DNA of 64,000 nt from Cafeteria roenbergensis (Eukaryota > Sar > Bigyra > Bicosoecida > Cafeteriaceae). Every line of letters starts with the position of its first letter. The first letter of the stretch is position 1. The stretch spans positions 1-64,000 of the forward strand of contig VLTN01000003.1 in the NCBI GenBank assembly GCA_008330645.1, written 5' to 3'. The translations under genes and the position numbers were made by a program. This document shows, in pieces, positions 1 to 11,700 of the stretch. Below the pieces are notes generated by a model. The model was not told the DNA's origin. It made no database searches and saw only the letters and a list, made by a program, of their open reading frames with translations.

Positions 1-13
1 AGACAAGTCAAAC

Positions 14-1262
14 GTGGCGCAGATGCTTGCCCTGGAGGTCACCAAGAGGCGACCACAGCCAGTGGTTCCACGCAGGGAGCAGGACTCGGACCAGGACGAC
101 GATGACTCGGACGGCGAGGAGGCTGCCGCGACCAGAGGCCCCCACCGGGGAAATGGTGGGCTGATTGGAGGTGACGGCGCACGTGAGGATTCACTGCCGG
201 TGGATGGCGGAGCAGCCATGGAGGAGGAGAGCCAGCCACCAGAGACTCAGGACGCGTCGGGTGACGACGAGGACGGGTCGGGGGAGGATGATGATGTCGT
301 TGGTGGAGACGGCGACATGACGTCTATGGACGAGGACGCAGGGAGCGAGGGGGAGAGCGAGGCGTCGGGAGGTGAGGACGCGGCGGATGGGAACACTGGT
401 GCATGGCTGGTGGATGGATGCCAAGCTACTGGGAGCCAGACCAGAGGCTCCGTGGACTATGGCACAACGGACGAGGCCAGTGACGAGGGGTCGGAGGACG
501 ACGGCGAGGCGAATGAGGAGGAGGACTGGCAGATGACGGGCGACAGCGCAGCCAGCCAGGACCAAGTCGAGGAGACAATGGACGACGGAGGATGGAGTCC
601 GAGGAGCGAGACGCCAGAGGATGATGGCGCCTCGGACGAGGAGGAGGACGGGTCGCTGGCGGGCGACAGCGCAGCCAGTGCGGGGCTAGAGGGGTCGACG
701 GTGGACAGTGGTGAAACGGGGGAGGTGGAGGGTGACCCGGCGGCGGATGATGAGGAGGCGAGTAGGGAGGAGGACGAGTCGACGGAGGAGGCTGGCGCAA
801 CTGGTGGAGAGCTGGGCCCATCGGCTGCAAACGTGGCGGTGGACCCGAGTGTAGGACAGGTTCACAGCACCATGCCGCAGCTCGAGGTGGAGGTGCCGGC
901 GGCGGCAGGAGTCGCAGGGCAGTTGGCCGGAGCGAACCGGACAGCGGAGCCACCGACGGGCGAGGAGGGGGACATGGATGCAAGCCACGGATTGGAGGGG
1001 GATGACGCGGAGGACGTGACGGGAGCGATGGCGGAAGCAGGAGGCAACGAGACGCCACTCTCTGACGGAGAGAGGGCGTGTGGGGACGGGCGGTGCAAGC
1101 GGTGCTCCACCAGCTCTCCGGACAGCCTCGCCAAGGGAGCCTTTCTGAGACACGGATGTCCCTCCAAGAAGTGGGTGCAGTGGTACATCAAGGCGCTGCT
1201 CCGGCAGTGCACCTTCGGCGAGGCCTTTGCCGCGGACAAACTGCGGGCAGCGCAAGGCGGTG
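14..1262 (+). pseudogene. Acidic N-terminal region of LINE copy 1
   Basis: This open stretch of about 415 codons is extremely rich in Asp, Glu, Gly, Ser and Ala. Near its end is a short Cys-containing segment (CGDGRCKRCSTS, about 1069-1105). Such acidic low-complexity regions can precede the reverse transcriptase in LINEs, but this one matches no family I recognise. The frame continues open to 2017, yet reverse-transcriptase homology moves to another frame at about 1250, so the last 250 codons of the open frame are probably not element protein. The start of the element is not seen. Confidence 0.5.
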
Positions 1263-3555
1263 AGCGAGCACGTGCCGGTGGCGCTCGAGCCCACCTTACA
1301 GCATGGCACCATGGCAGCGGCGGCGTCCCTGGCGGGTGCTGGGCGCAGAGGCAACGCGGAGGGCCACCCGACCGTCGAGCAAGCGGCGGGAATAAGGGTG
1401 CAGCTCACCACGGTAGCGGCCCTGAAGGCGTATCTGCGGCGTCAAAACGGCACTTCCGCCAAGGACCTGGCGAAGAGCATGGCATCGGCGGGCACCGTCG
1501 CGCAGGACAGGGAGACGCTGGAAGCGTTGATGAACCTGCACCCGAGCGAGGAGGAGGTGGTCGACGGCACAGTGGAGGGAGAAGCGCCGGACCTCACCGA
1601 CTCCGAGCTCCGGGAAATGGTGTCGGCGGCGATTCAGTCGATGCCGCACAAGAAGGCCGTGGGCCCGGACGGCATGGTCGCGAAGCAGCTGGAGAACATC
1701 GCCGAGAAGGACCTGGATGCGCTCGTGTCATTTGTCCGAAGGGCGTTGAGGAACGACCTCTCTGCCGAGGAGCGCAGGGTCCTCGGGTCGTCAACCCTGA
1801 TGGCGATTCCCAAGGGCAACGGCAAGATCAGGCCGGTGGCCATGGTCTCGGGCCTGGGCAAGCTGGTGGGCAAGGTGGTGAACACCATCCTGGGGAAAGC
1901 ACGGACTGCTGGACCAGCTGCGCTTCCAGTTCCTGGGCTGCCGAGACGGGTCGTGCAGGCTGGTCCATGCTGTCCGTACCGCGTTCGAGGAGGGAGGAGC
2001 CAAAACGGTGGTGGTAGCGTTGGACATGGCCAACGCCTACAACTCCGTCTCCAGGCGCGCGATGATCGAGGAGGTGCGGCGGTTGGACGAGAAGCTCGTG
2101 CCGGCGGTGCTGGCGCTGTACGGCTCGTCCAGCCCGCTCCTCTTTGCCACGGACGAGGGCGAGGTCTTTGAGCTGAAGTCCAACAGGGGCGTGCGTCAAG
2201 GCGACCCGGCAGCGGGCGCACTGTTTGCGATCGCAGTGCACCCCCTGGTGGACGAGGTGAGGCGCGCCTTCCCAGATGTGCTCATCTTGCAGATGGCCGA
2301 CGACACGACGCTGGTGGGCCCGAGGAGGAGCGCCTTCAAGGCAGCCCAGATGCTGGCCGAGCGGCTCAGCACGGTGGGGCTGCGGATGAACACCAGCAAG
2401 ACCCAGGTGCTGTGCAAACGTGGACAGCGCGAGGAAACCAAAGCCAGAATTCAGCGGGAGATGAAGCGGAGTAGGGACGATCCAGGGTCCCCACCCTCGG
2501 TGCTGGAGGGGTGCCACCTCACCGAACGGAGCGTGGCGGTGCTGCAGTGTCCTGTGGGGGAGGAACTCCCGCCGGAGGTGGCACTTGAGCACTCGATGAA
2601 GCGACTAGAGAAGGAGTTCGGGCCGGCGGCGGAGCGCCTGCTCGCGGGCATCGAGGTCTGCGGGCTCAAGCGGGCGCACCACCTGCTGCTGTCGGTGGTG
2701 GGCCAGAAGTTCAGCTACCTGCACAGAGCAGCGGGTGCGGCGGCGGGCCAGGAGCTGGCGGTGTTCCATGCGGCGCTGCTGGCCAACCTGTCGGCGGTTG
2801 CGCACAAGACGGAGCTGGATGCGATCGGCCACGCGCTCTCGGACGAGATGTGCACGGTGACCGAGGACGGCTTCCGTGAGGCCATGTCCAAGGCCATCGA
2901 GGCGCTTGTTCGGGGGCTGCCGGACGAGCACGCAAGGCGGGAGGCGTGGTGGGCGCTCCTGGGCCGGGAAGCCGACGGTGTGACTCGGCTCGCATCAGCA
3001 GCGTCCAACCCGGCCTTGAAGAAGGGAGGCTACGCTCAGATGAAGCTGGCGAAGATGCTGAGCAAGGGCTGCAAAGCCGGGGGCATGGGCCTGCCTGGCG
3101 TGGCGCAGTTCCGCTTCGAGGCGACAGCGGGCTTCATCGAGGCCGTTCGGGACATGCGGAAAGGGCGGTTCGAGATGGCGCCACCGCCGGAGGAGGCCCT
3201 CGACGGGGCCGACACTGGTGGAGGCGGAGGAGAGCCGGCGTCGGGGAGTGGTGCCGGAGCGGGACCAGCCAACGCCGGCGAGGCGGAAGCGGAGGATGAG
3301 TCAGGTGCGGCGGCTGCTGCAGCGGGCGGCACGCCGTGGGTGGACCACTCGGCGGTCGGAGAGAGCGAGTCCAAGGAGGACTGCGAGGAGGGGCCGGCGC
3401 ACGGGCAGCAGCTTGCAGGTACGCTGGACGGCTGGCTCGTCAGCGGTACGGGGGAGCGGCTGAACCGGAGCATCAGCCATCACCGACAAGCGGAGGCCAG
3501 ACGGTCGGTGGAGGTGCGGCTGCCGCCAGCGCGGCGGGAGCGGCGACCGAGATGA
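1263..3555 (+). pseudogene. Reverse transcriptase region of LINE copy 1
   Basis: Motif order matches LINE reverse transcriptases. Fingers motifs (KKAVGPDGM, then a conserved K-RPVAM stretch) lie in one frame from about 1260 to 1900. Palm motifs (DMANAYNSV, GVRQGDPAAGALFAIA, MADDTTLVG, GLRMNTSKTQ) lie in the next frame from about 1905 to 3540. The first residue of the catalytic box is Met rather than Tyr or Phe, with both aspartates kept. The single frame change near 1900 breaks the enzyme. The thumb and a Gly/Ala-rich linker follow. Confidence 0.85.
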
Positions 3556-5343
3556 CGACGGGCGGCGGCGGCGCAGCGGCAGCTGGTGCGGCTGGCGCTC
3601 CAACCGGCCAAGAGACATCTGATGCCGCACAGCCGAGAGCGGATGCGGCACAGGTCTACTCGGTCAGGCGAACGCCGGCGATCGGGTTGGCCAGGGACGG
3701 ACCCGACGCGGACGCGGACGGCAACGACCCCAACTGGAAGGGCATCTCGCTCAAGAAACTCGTGATGCGGGCGCTGAAGCGCTCAGACCGCAGCGATGCG
3801 ACCAAGGAGGTGGGCGACATCCTGCTGCGATGCGAGGAGGTCGCCAAGGGAGCCTACCGGGACTACGAGCGGGACAGCAAGGAGTACAAGGACGCCTGCA
3901 CCGAGGCACGGTACTTCAGGCCGGACAAGGACTGCGTCGTGGGCAAGGAGGCCGACCTTCATGCCGCCAGGGTGAAGAAGCGCTATCAGCTGGCGCACGT
4001 GTGGAGGTCGGACATCGCGGGGGCTGTCGAGGGCCTGGAAGAGCTGCGCGCCGAGATCGAGGAGCTGGCGCTGGAGGCGATGATGGAGCTCAGATCTGAC
4101 GACGAGTCGTCGGATGACATGGAGGCAGCGGCAAACCTGGTGGAGGAGTTCATCAGGGCCTGCAAGGGAGCCCGCTGCCTGGCCGCAGCGACAGGGTTCG
4201 AGGGCTTCTTGCCCGACACCTTGGGCGTGCTGTCGGATGACCTGAAGGCCAAGCTCCGCAAGTGCCTGTACGGCGACGGGGTGACGGCGCGGGCGAACGA
4301 GCAGACCGAGGCGCCCTGGCAGCGCAAGATGGTGCTGCATCACGACGACATGCTGCGCATCAAGCACGAGTGTGTGTCTTCCTGCGCCGTCTGGCCAAGG
4401 CGCGCAGGGCCTGCACAGCACGCTGCAGGGCCGAGGCGCTGGCAAAGGGCACGCCGGAGAAGCGTGTCGCCAACATCGACGACCCGGCCATGCTGCGCGC
4501 GTCATGAGCGACCTGGTCGCGTTCCGGGAGGCATGCGTGCCGGGAACGCACTACTGGCTCCGCAACACGATGATGGGGCCCCGCGGGCTCACAGACGAGG
4601 AGTTCGCGGTGGTGGAACGCTACCGCATCGGAGCCTCCGAGGCCGACCACGTGGTGCCGGACGGCGTGTCGATCAACTGCGCGTGCGTGCAGGGGGACAC
4701 CACGGCGAGAGGCACTGTCCACATCGGCGGGGTCTCCGGCGTGGCACACCACCTGGCGCGTTGCCGCTGCGGCAAGGGCTCCACCATCCGGGCGCACAAC
4801 GACGTCCGCGACGTCCTCTTGCACGCAGCGGTGCGCTCGGCGGGGCTGCAGTCGGTGGTGGAGCCCTCCAGCTGGCAGGACGGGCAGCGCGCGCTTCGGG
4901 TCCCAGCCGGGGTCCAGCGAGGCCGCGCGCAAGCGACCGGACCTGCGGGTGCACGTCGACTTCGAGACCACCCGTCTCGTCGACGTGCAGATCACCTCGG
5001 CGGTGAGCAAGTCCTACGTGACGCAGGGCCTGCAGAACATGGACGCCTTTCTCGAGCGCCGTGAGAATGACAAGATGAGGGAGTACAAGAAGAGCTCAGC
5101 TACAAAGGACAACTTGAGCTCCATTGTGCCCTTCGTCATCACGACCACGGGACGCATGGGACCGGCGGCCTTCGCCTTCCTCAAGAAGGTGGCGGACACG
5201 GCCTTTGGTGACCGGCCGAGGGAGCGTGCGCGCTGGGCCTTTCGCTGGCTGTCGAGGCTGAACGAGGTCATCGCCAAGGGACTGGCGACCCAGCTGATCG
5301 GGCAGACGCAGTACCTGCGACAGCAGGTGGAGCGTATGCGGTG
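3500..5343 (+). pseudogene. Linker and restriction-like endonuclease region of LINE copy 1
   Basis: A helical, charged linker (about 3700-4370) leads into the endonuclease region. Seen directly are a CAC...H...H...C.C cluster, IRAHNDVRDVL, and RPD followed 14 residues later by LVDVQI, the PD-(D/E)XK pattern of LINE restriction-like endonucleases. The final residues before the stop are QQVERMR. Compared with copy 2 there is a two-base insertion after HECV near 4375, another near 4500, and small differences near 4820 and 4890, so the domain is spread over several frames here. Confidence 0.75.
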
Positions 5344-5536
5344 AGCAGGGGCGGCTGAGTGGCGACTCGTGGCAGTGTGATGGGAGTGATCTGGGACTTG
5401 AGACTTGGGATTGTGGGTTTGGCGCGGTTTGTGACTCATCGGTGATGGAGTTGCTGGATTGGTGATTGGTGAGTCTGTGAATCGAGTGTGTGGCATGGTT
5501 ACGCGAGTTTTCGACCCCCCCCAACGATGTTCATTC

Positions 5537-6036
5537 AACGCTCTTACGCTGGTCTTGGCCTCCAGGTCGGCACCCCGGTCCACCAGCAGCTCCACCGTGT
5601 CCTTGTGGCCACCTTGTGACGCCTTCACCAGCGCCGTGTAGCCACCCTGCGAGGTCGTGTACCCCCAACAAACGCAGCCCTTACAGTATGCGACCGGCGT
5701 GGCCTCTCGCGAGCCACCCGGCGGTGCCCAGCTCGCCATGACACCGCCCCCATTGCCACTGCGCCCCGGACTGCCCCACATGTTTTCCCGCGCGATCCGC
5801 GATGCAGCAGCCCAACTGGTGGGAGAGAGACACACGCCTTGCTGTATCGCGCTCCATGCCCTTGTCAACGGGGGAGGCACCACGCCGTGACAGCAAGCGC
5901 TCACGTCGGCATCGTTTTTCCAGTCCGCCGGTGCGCCCTCATCGAGCAGCGTCCGGGCCTCGGCGGTGTTCCCGGACTTGGCCGCCTCCCAGAGCGCGCT
6001 CGCCATTGCATTTTCGTTCATAGCAGGGGTGGCCAT
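5537..6036 (-). pseudogene. Head of an ankyrin-repeat gene, interrupted by LINE copy 1
   Basis: Exon 1 runs from ATG at 6036 to 5905 (132 bp, 44 codons). It encodes an N-terminal capping half-repeat with ALWEAAKSGNTAEARTLLDEGA. It is followed by a GTGAGC donor, and a CGCAG acceptor precedes exon 2 at 5646-5548 (99 bp, 33 codons), an ankyrin repeat starting GGYTALVKASQGGHKDTVEL. A GTAAGA donor follows at 5547, and the LINE 3' end lies 11 bp beyond it. Both exons are phase 0 and have the same lengths as the first two exon types of the plus-strand array at 8746-12743. The remaining exons are not in the window. They may lie left of the LINE, making this an intact gene with a huge intron, or be lost. 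Confidence 0.7.
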
Positions 6037-6432
6037 GCTGTCAGATGTGCGAGGGGGCTGGGGGGGGGGGCGAGTGTTGGTCGGGAGGGGCAGAGTGGAC
6101 CGGCGATCTCTCGGGTTCTGGTGGGGTCGGGAATAGGCGCAGAGCCCGAGGGTCACAATGCTCGTTCAACTCAGGGCCAGGAATTCAGTGAGGCGCAATT
6201 TCCGCATGCTTGCCAGCCAGCCGCGCCGCGGACAGGCGGGATGCGACAGTGATGCCACGACGGGTGCTGCCATTGCGGCACGCCCAAGCGTCTCGTGTGG
6301 ACTTGTTCTCGCAGGCCGCTGTCCTGCAACCCCGATCGCTCTGTTTGTAATTCCCTGGGTTCCGGGCGCGATCGCGTCGCTGCTGCGCGTCGGCTGGTGC
6401 GCAAGGCACTGGCACAGGCAAGCGGGAGCTGG
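6037..6432. other. Upstream region of the ankyrin head and 5' junction of LINE copy 2
   Basis: No gene is supported. The left part is presumably the promoter of the minus-strand ankyrin head and includes a run of G at about 6060-6070. Homology to LINE copy 1 (around its position 4060) starts at about 6420-6435, which marks the 5'-truncation point of copy 2. Confidence 0.4.
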
Positions 6433-7889
6433 CGCGGGAAGCGGTGGCGGAGCTTGATTCTGACGACGCGTCGTTGGATGGCATGCAGGCAGACACCCTG
6501 GTGGACGAGCTCATCAAGGCCAGCAAGGGAGCCCGCTACCTGGCCGCAGCGACAGGGTTCGAGGGCTTCTTGCCCCGCACCTTGGGCGTGCTGCCGGGCG
6601 AGCTGAAGGCCAAGCTCCGCAAGTGCCTGTACGGCGACGGGGTGACGGCGCGGGCGAACGAGCAGACCGAGGCGCCCTGGCAGCGCAAGATGGTGCTGCA
6701 TCACGACGACATGCTGCGCATCAAGCACGAGTGTGTCTTCCTGCGCCGTTTGGCCAAGGCGCGCAGGGCCTGCACAGCACGCTGCAGGGCCGAGGCGCTG
6801 GCCAAGGGCACGCCGGAGAAGCGTGTCGCCAACATCGACGACCCGGCCATGCTGCGCGTCATGAGCGACCTGGTCGCGTTCCGATAGGCATGCGTGCCGG
6901 GAACGCACTACTGGCTCCACAACACGATGATGGGGCCCCGCGGGCTCACAGACGAGGAGTTCGCGGTGGTCACCCGCTACCGCATCGGAGCCTCCGAGGC
7001 CGACCACGTGGTGCCGGACGGCGTGTCGATCAACTGCGCGTGCGTGCAGCGGGACACCACCGCGAGAGGCACCGTCCACATCGGCGGGGTCTCCGGTGTG
7101 GCACATCACCTGGCGCGCTGCCGCTGCGGCAAGGGCTCCACCATCCGGGCGCACAACGACGTCCGCGACGTCCTGCACGCGGCGGTGCGCTCGGCGGGAC
7201 TGCAGTCGGTGGTGGAGCCCTCCAGCTGGCAGGACGGGCAGACGCGCTTCGGGTCCCAGCCGGGGTCCAGCGAGGCCGCGCGCAAGCGACCGGACCTGCG
7301 GGTGCACGTCGACTTCGAGACCACCTGTCTCGTCGACGTGCAGATCACCTCGGCGGTGAGCAAGTCCTACGTGACGCAGGGCCTGCAGAGCATGGACGCC
7401 TTTCTCGAGCGCCGTGAGAATGACAAGATGAGGGAGTACAAGAAGAGCTCAGCTACAAAGGACAACTTGAGCTCCATTGTGCCCTTCGTCATCACGACCA
7501 CGGGACGCATGGGACCGGCGGCCTTCGCCTTCCTCAAGAAGGTGGCGGACACGGCCTTCGGTGACCGGCCGAGGGAGCGTGCGCGCTGGGCCTTTCGCTG
7601 GCTGTCGAGGCTGAACGAGGTCATCGCCAAGGGACTGGCGACCCAGCTGATCGGGCAGACGCAGTACCTGCGACAGCAGGTGGAGCGTATGCGGTGAGCA
7701 GGGGCGGCTGAGTGGCGACTCGTGGCAGCGTGATGGCAGGGATCTGGGACTTGGGACTTGGGATTGCGGGTTTGGCGGGGTTTGTGATTCATCGGTGATG
7801 GAGTTGATGGATTGGTGATTGGTGAGTCTGTGACTCGAGTGTGTGGCATGGTTATGCGAGTTTTTGACCCCCCCCAACGATGTTCATTC
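6433..7889 (+). mobile_element. RLE-type LINE, copy 2, 5'-truncated
   Basis: This copy matches copy 1 from about 4063 to 5536 at very high identity. It carries only the end of the linker, the endonuclease region and the 3' tail. From 6444 it reads openly through HECVFLRRLAKARRACTARC, where copy 1 has small insertions. It has an in-frame TAG at about 6886-6888, where copy 1 has a sense codon. After that it is open to the stop at 7695-7697. The endonuclease core is RPDLRVHVDFETTCLVDVQI. The 5' truncation is typical of incomplete reverse transcription. The copy ends at the same C tract plus AACGATGTTCATTC and abuts a dispersed repeat. Confidence 0.85.
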
Positions 7890-8296
7890 TAAACCTTGCG
7901 AGTGCATGTGGCTCTGCTTTCTGCGGCAGAGCTGCGCCTCGCCGATCGTCAATCGTCTTGCGCCCTTCGAGAAGCGAGCGCAACCGGTGCTCAAGCCCGC
8001 GTGGGCTTCCCGGGCGACCCCCCGTACTGTCTCGCGCGCGCGCCCCGTGTGGTGTGTGCGTGAACTCGTTTGACCCACCCTCCCGTCCCTCGGGCGACCC
8101 TGGCGGTCCCCGCCGAGCCGAATCTATAGCCACTAGGTCAGCATCGGCGATCCTCGCCTTCACTCTGCCAACCAGAAGCAAGACAGCAGTCGTGGAATCA
8201 TATTCGTCTGCGAACAAATATGAATCCCGAGCGATTTCTGGATGACCTGCGACGTTGCCAACTCGGCACGGTCTCGCGCGCGCGCCAAGCAGCACG
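7890..8296 (+). repeat. Dispersed ~400-bp repeat, copy A
   Basis: The sequence beginning ACCTTGCGAGTGCATG and ending near GCGCGCGCCAAGCAG recurs at 14163-14566 in the same orientation with few differences. More divergent, reversed relatives lie at 13089-13440 and 13866-14040. It contains a segment resembling a tRNA B box (compare GGTTCGAGCCC in the relatives), so a SINE-like origin is possible. It starts directly at the 3' end of LINE copy 2. Confidence 0.7.
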
Positions 8297-8745
8297 GATC
8301 CGCAGTCTCGTCGGCTGGGGACAACAAGTTGTGCACTCGCTGCGCCTGAGCCATGCTTCAGGTGCGGGCCGGTCTCAAGGTGCCGACCCGGCGGTTGGCA
8401 GTCCGCGCCCTTGCAGCAGCTCAGGCGGCTGCGGCGGAGCAAATGCTCGCCTCGTGCTGGCGCAGCTCAAACCGGCAAGCCGAGCCGGTTGTCTTCGGTG
8501 CTCTCCGTCTCGGCCACGCCCCGCGCCCGAGCATTCGTGTCAGCTGGCCTGGCTTTGCCCCGCAAGGTCCAGGGCTCCGCAACCTGCTCGCCGATGCCCG
8601 CTCGTCGGGAGCAAGTCTTGCAGCTGCGGGAGCTCTGCATTGCTGCTTGCGCCGTCATGCGCGGCAACTGTGCGGCCCACTTTCGCAGGCAGGAGCGTCC
8701 AACTGTGGCGCGCTCAGCCTTCCCAGGCCCCTGCAGACACGGGGC

Positions 8746-11700
8746 ATGGCCACTGCTGCCACCACTGAGGACAAGCTGCTGCTCGCCCTGGCAGACGCCT
8801 GTGACAGGGGCAGCACTGCCGAAGTCAGCAGACTGCTGGACGCAGGAGCGCCTGTGAACGGGATGTGGCCAACAGCAGTGAGCGCGGTTCGTGACGAGAG
8901 TCAAGTCGTGCCCAGGCGCAACGACCAAAAGAGCTGCTGCTGCGAGGCATGGAGCCGACATGAGGGTCGCCGAGAACAAGAGCAAGTCCATATGTTTGAG
9001 GCACGGAGCCCGCCACAGTGGTCTTGGCCGGGCAAGTATAATCGGCCTTGCTGCGCTGCTCTAGCGGACATCGTGATCGATAGGCAGAGATTCGCTCTTG
9101 GCTGGAGATGCGCGTCCCCGCAGTACGGAAAGACAGCGCTGTTTCGCGCGTCTGAGCGCGGCCACGTGGACATCGTGCGGATGCTGCTCGACCGTGGCGC
9201 CAGCGTGGATGCCACCGATCGCGTGAGTCAGCCCACGCACCCCGCCGCGCCACTGTCGTCGCTGCACGCCGCGTCCGGGCCCATGCCGCAGCGGATCGAA
9301 TGCGGGTGGGCGAGGCGGCCAGCTGGGTGGGTGGTCGTGGCCGCGTGGCATTGGTGTGCGGCTGGTCGATTTGCAGGAGGATGCGCTCTTGGCTTAGGTT
9401 GCGCGTCCCCGCAGTACGGAAAGACCCCGCTGCTTGAAGCATCTGAGCACGGCCACGTGGACATCGTGCGGCTGCTGCTCGACCGTGGCGCCAGCATGGA
9501 AACCGCCGACTATGTGAGTCAGCCCACGCACCTCGCCGCGCCACCGTCGTCGCTGCACGCCGCGTCCGGGCCCATGCCGCAGCGGATCGAATGCGGGTGG
9601 GCGAGGTGGCCAGCTGTGTGGGTGGTCGTGGCCGCGAGGTTAAGTGTGCGGCTGGTCGACGAGCAGGAGGATGTGCGCTTGGCTTAGGTTGCGCGTCCCC
9701 GCAGTACGGAAAGACCCCGCTGCTTGAAGCATCTGAGCACGGCCACGTGGACATCGTGCGGCTGCTGCTCGACCGTGGCGCCAGCATGGATGCCGTCGAT
9801 AGCGTGAGTCAGCCCACGGACCTCGCCGCGCCACTGTCGTCGCTGCACGCCGCGTCCGGGCCCATGCCGCAGCGGATCGAATGCGGGTGGGCGAGGTGGC
9901 CAGCTGGGTGGGTGGTCGTGGCCGCGTGGCATTGGTGTGCGGCTGGTCGATTTGCAGAAGGATGCGCTCTTGGCCGGGGTTGCGCGTCTGCGCAGGATGG
10001 CAATACACCGCTGATTTGCGCATCTGCGAACGGCCACGTGGACATCGCTCGGATGCTGCTCGACCGTGGCGCCAGCGTGGATGCCACCGACGAGGTGAGT
10101 CAGCCCACGGACCTCGCCGCGCCACTGTCGTCGCTGCACGCCGCGTCCGGGCCCATGCCGCAGCGGATCGAATGCGGGTGGGCGAGGTGGCCAGCTGGGT
10201 GGGTGGTCGTGGCCGCGAGGTTAAGTGTGCGGCTGGTCGACGAGCAGGAGGATGTGCGCTGGGCTGAGGGTGCGCGTCCCCGCAGTACGGACCAACAGCG
10301 CTGCGTGAAGCATCTGAGCACGGCCACGTGGACATCGTGCGGCTGCTGCTCGACCGTGGCGCCAGCGTGGATGCCGCGACGATCGCGTGAGTCAGCCCAC
10401 GCACCTCGCCGCGCCACCGTCGTCGCTGCACGCCGCGTCCGGGCCCATGCCGCAGCGGATCGAATGCGGGTGGGCGAGGTGGCCAGCTGTGTGGGTGGTC
10501 GTGGCCGCGAGGTTAAGTGTGCGGCTGGTCGACGAGCAGGAGGATGTGCGCTTGGTTGAGGTTGCGCGTCCCCGCAGTACAGAAAGACAGCGCTGTGTCT
10601 CGCATGTGAGCACGGCCACGTGGACATCGTGCGGATGCTGCTCGACCGTGGCGCCAGCGTGGATGCCACCGACGAGGTGAGTCAGCCCACGGACCTCGCC
10701 GCGCCACTGTCGTCGCTGCACGCCGCGTCCGGGCCCATGCCGCAGCGGATCGAATGCGGGTGGGCGAGGCGGCCAGCTGGGTGGGTGGTCGTGGCCGCGT
10801 GGTTAAGTGTGCGGCTGGTCGACGAGCAGGAGGATGTGCGCTGGGCTGAGGGTGCGCGTCCCCGCAGTACGGACCAACAGCGCTGCGTGAAGCATCTGAG
10901 CACGGTCACGTGGACATCGTGCGGATGCTGCTCGACCGTGGCGCCAGCGTGGATGCCGCCGATCGCGTGAGTCAGCCCACGGACCTCGCCGCGCCACTGT
11001 CGTCGCTGCACGCCGCGTCCGGGCCCATGCCGCAGCGGATCGAATGCGGGTGGGCGAGGTGGCCAGCTGTGTGGGTGGTCGTGGCCGCGAGGTTAAGTGT
11101 GCGGCTGGTCGACGAGCAGGAGGATGTGCGCTTGGCTGAGGTTGCGCGTCCCCGCAGTACGGACCGACAGCGCTGCGTGAAGCATCTGAGCACGGCCACG
11201 TGGACATCGTGCGGATGCTGCTCGACCGTGGCGCCAGCGTGGATGCCACCGACGAGGTGAGTCAGCCCACGGACCTCGCCGCGCCACTGTCGTCGCTGCA
11301 CGCCGCGTCCGGGCCCATGCCGCAGCGGATCGAATGCGGGTGGGCGAGGCGGCCAGCTGGGTGGGTGGTCGTGGCCGCGAGGTTAAGTGTGCGGCTGGTC
11401 GACGAGCAGGAGGATGCGCGCTTGGTTGAGGTTGCGCGTCCCCGCAGTGCGGACAGACAGCGCTGCTTGAAGCATCTGAGCACGGCCACGTGGACATCGT
11501 GCGGCTGCTGCTCGACCGTGGCGCCAGCATGGATGCCGTCGATAGCGTGAGTCAGCCCACGCACCTCGCCGCGCCACCGTCGTCGCTGCACGCCGCGTCC
11601 GGGCCCATGCCGCAGCGGATCGAATGCGGGTGGGCGAGGTGGCCAGCTGTGTGGGTGGTCGTGGCCGCGAGGTTAAGTGTGCGGCTGGTCGACGAGCAGG

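Larger units (their letters stand above)
1..5536 (+). mobile_element. RLE-type non-LTR retrotransposon (LINE), copy 1, 5' end outside window
   Basis: The element encodes, in order, a highly acidic N-terminal region, a reverse transcriptase, a long alpha-helical linker and a C-terminal restriction-like endonuclease. Reverse transcriptase motifs visible are GPDGM (about 1660), RPVAMVSGLGKLVGK (about 1830), DMANAYNSV (about 2025), GVRQGDP (about 2190) and MADD in place of YADD (about 2297). The endonuclease shows a Cys/His cluster (CAC...GVAHHLARCRCG, about 4677-4770) and a RPD...D core (about 4937-4990). That layout is known from R2, NeSL, CRE and Hero-like LINEs and not from APE-type LINEs. 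The coding frame shifts near 1250, 1900 and 3500, and again near 4370, 4500, 4820 and 4890 relative to copy 2, so this copy is not translatable as one protein. The 3' end is fixed by comparison with copy 2, with which it is shared up to a C-rich tract followed by AACGATGTTCATTC. It lies in the second intron of a minus-strand ankyrin gene. Confidence 0.85.

Noticed and set aside
1263-2017. Continuation of the first long open frame as part of the LINE protein
   Set aside because: Reverse-transcriptase motifs in this stretch lie in a different frame, so the remaining open codons of the first frame are by chance.
9591-10559. 322-codon open frame through ankyrin exons and introns
   Set aside because: It reads two repeat exons in frame but then continues through intron sequence and out-of-frame exon; the unit length of 290 bp cannot be translated through.
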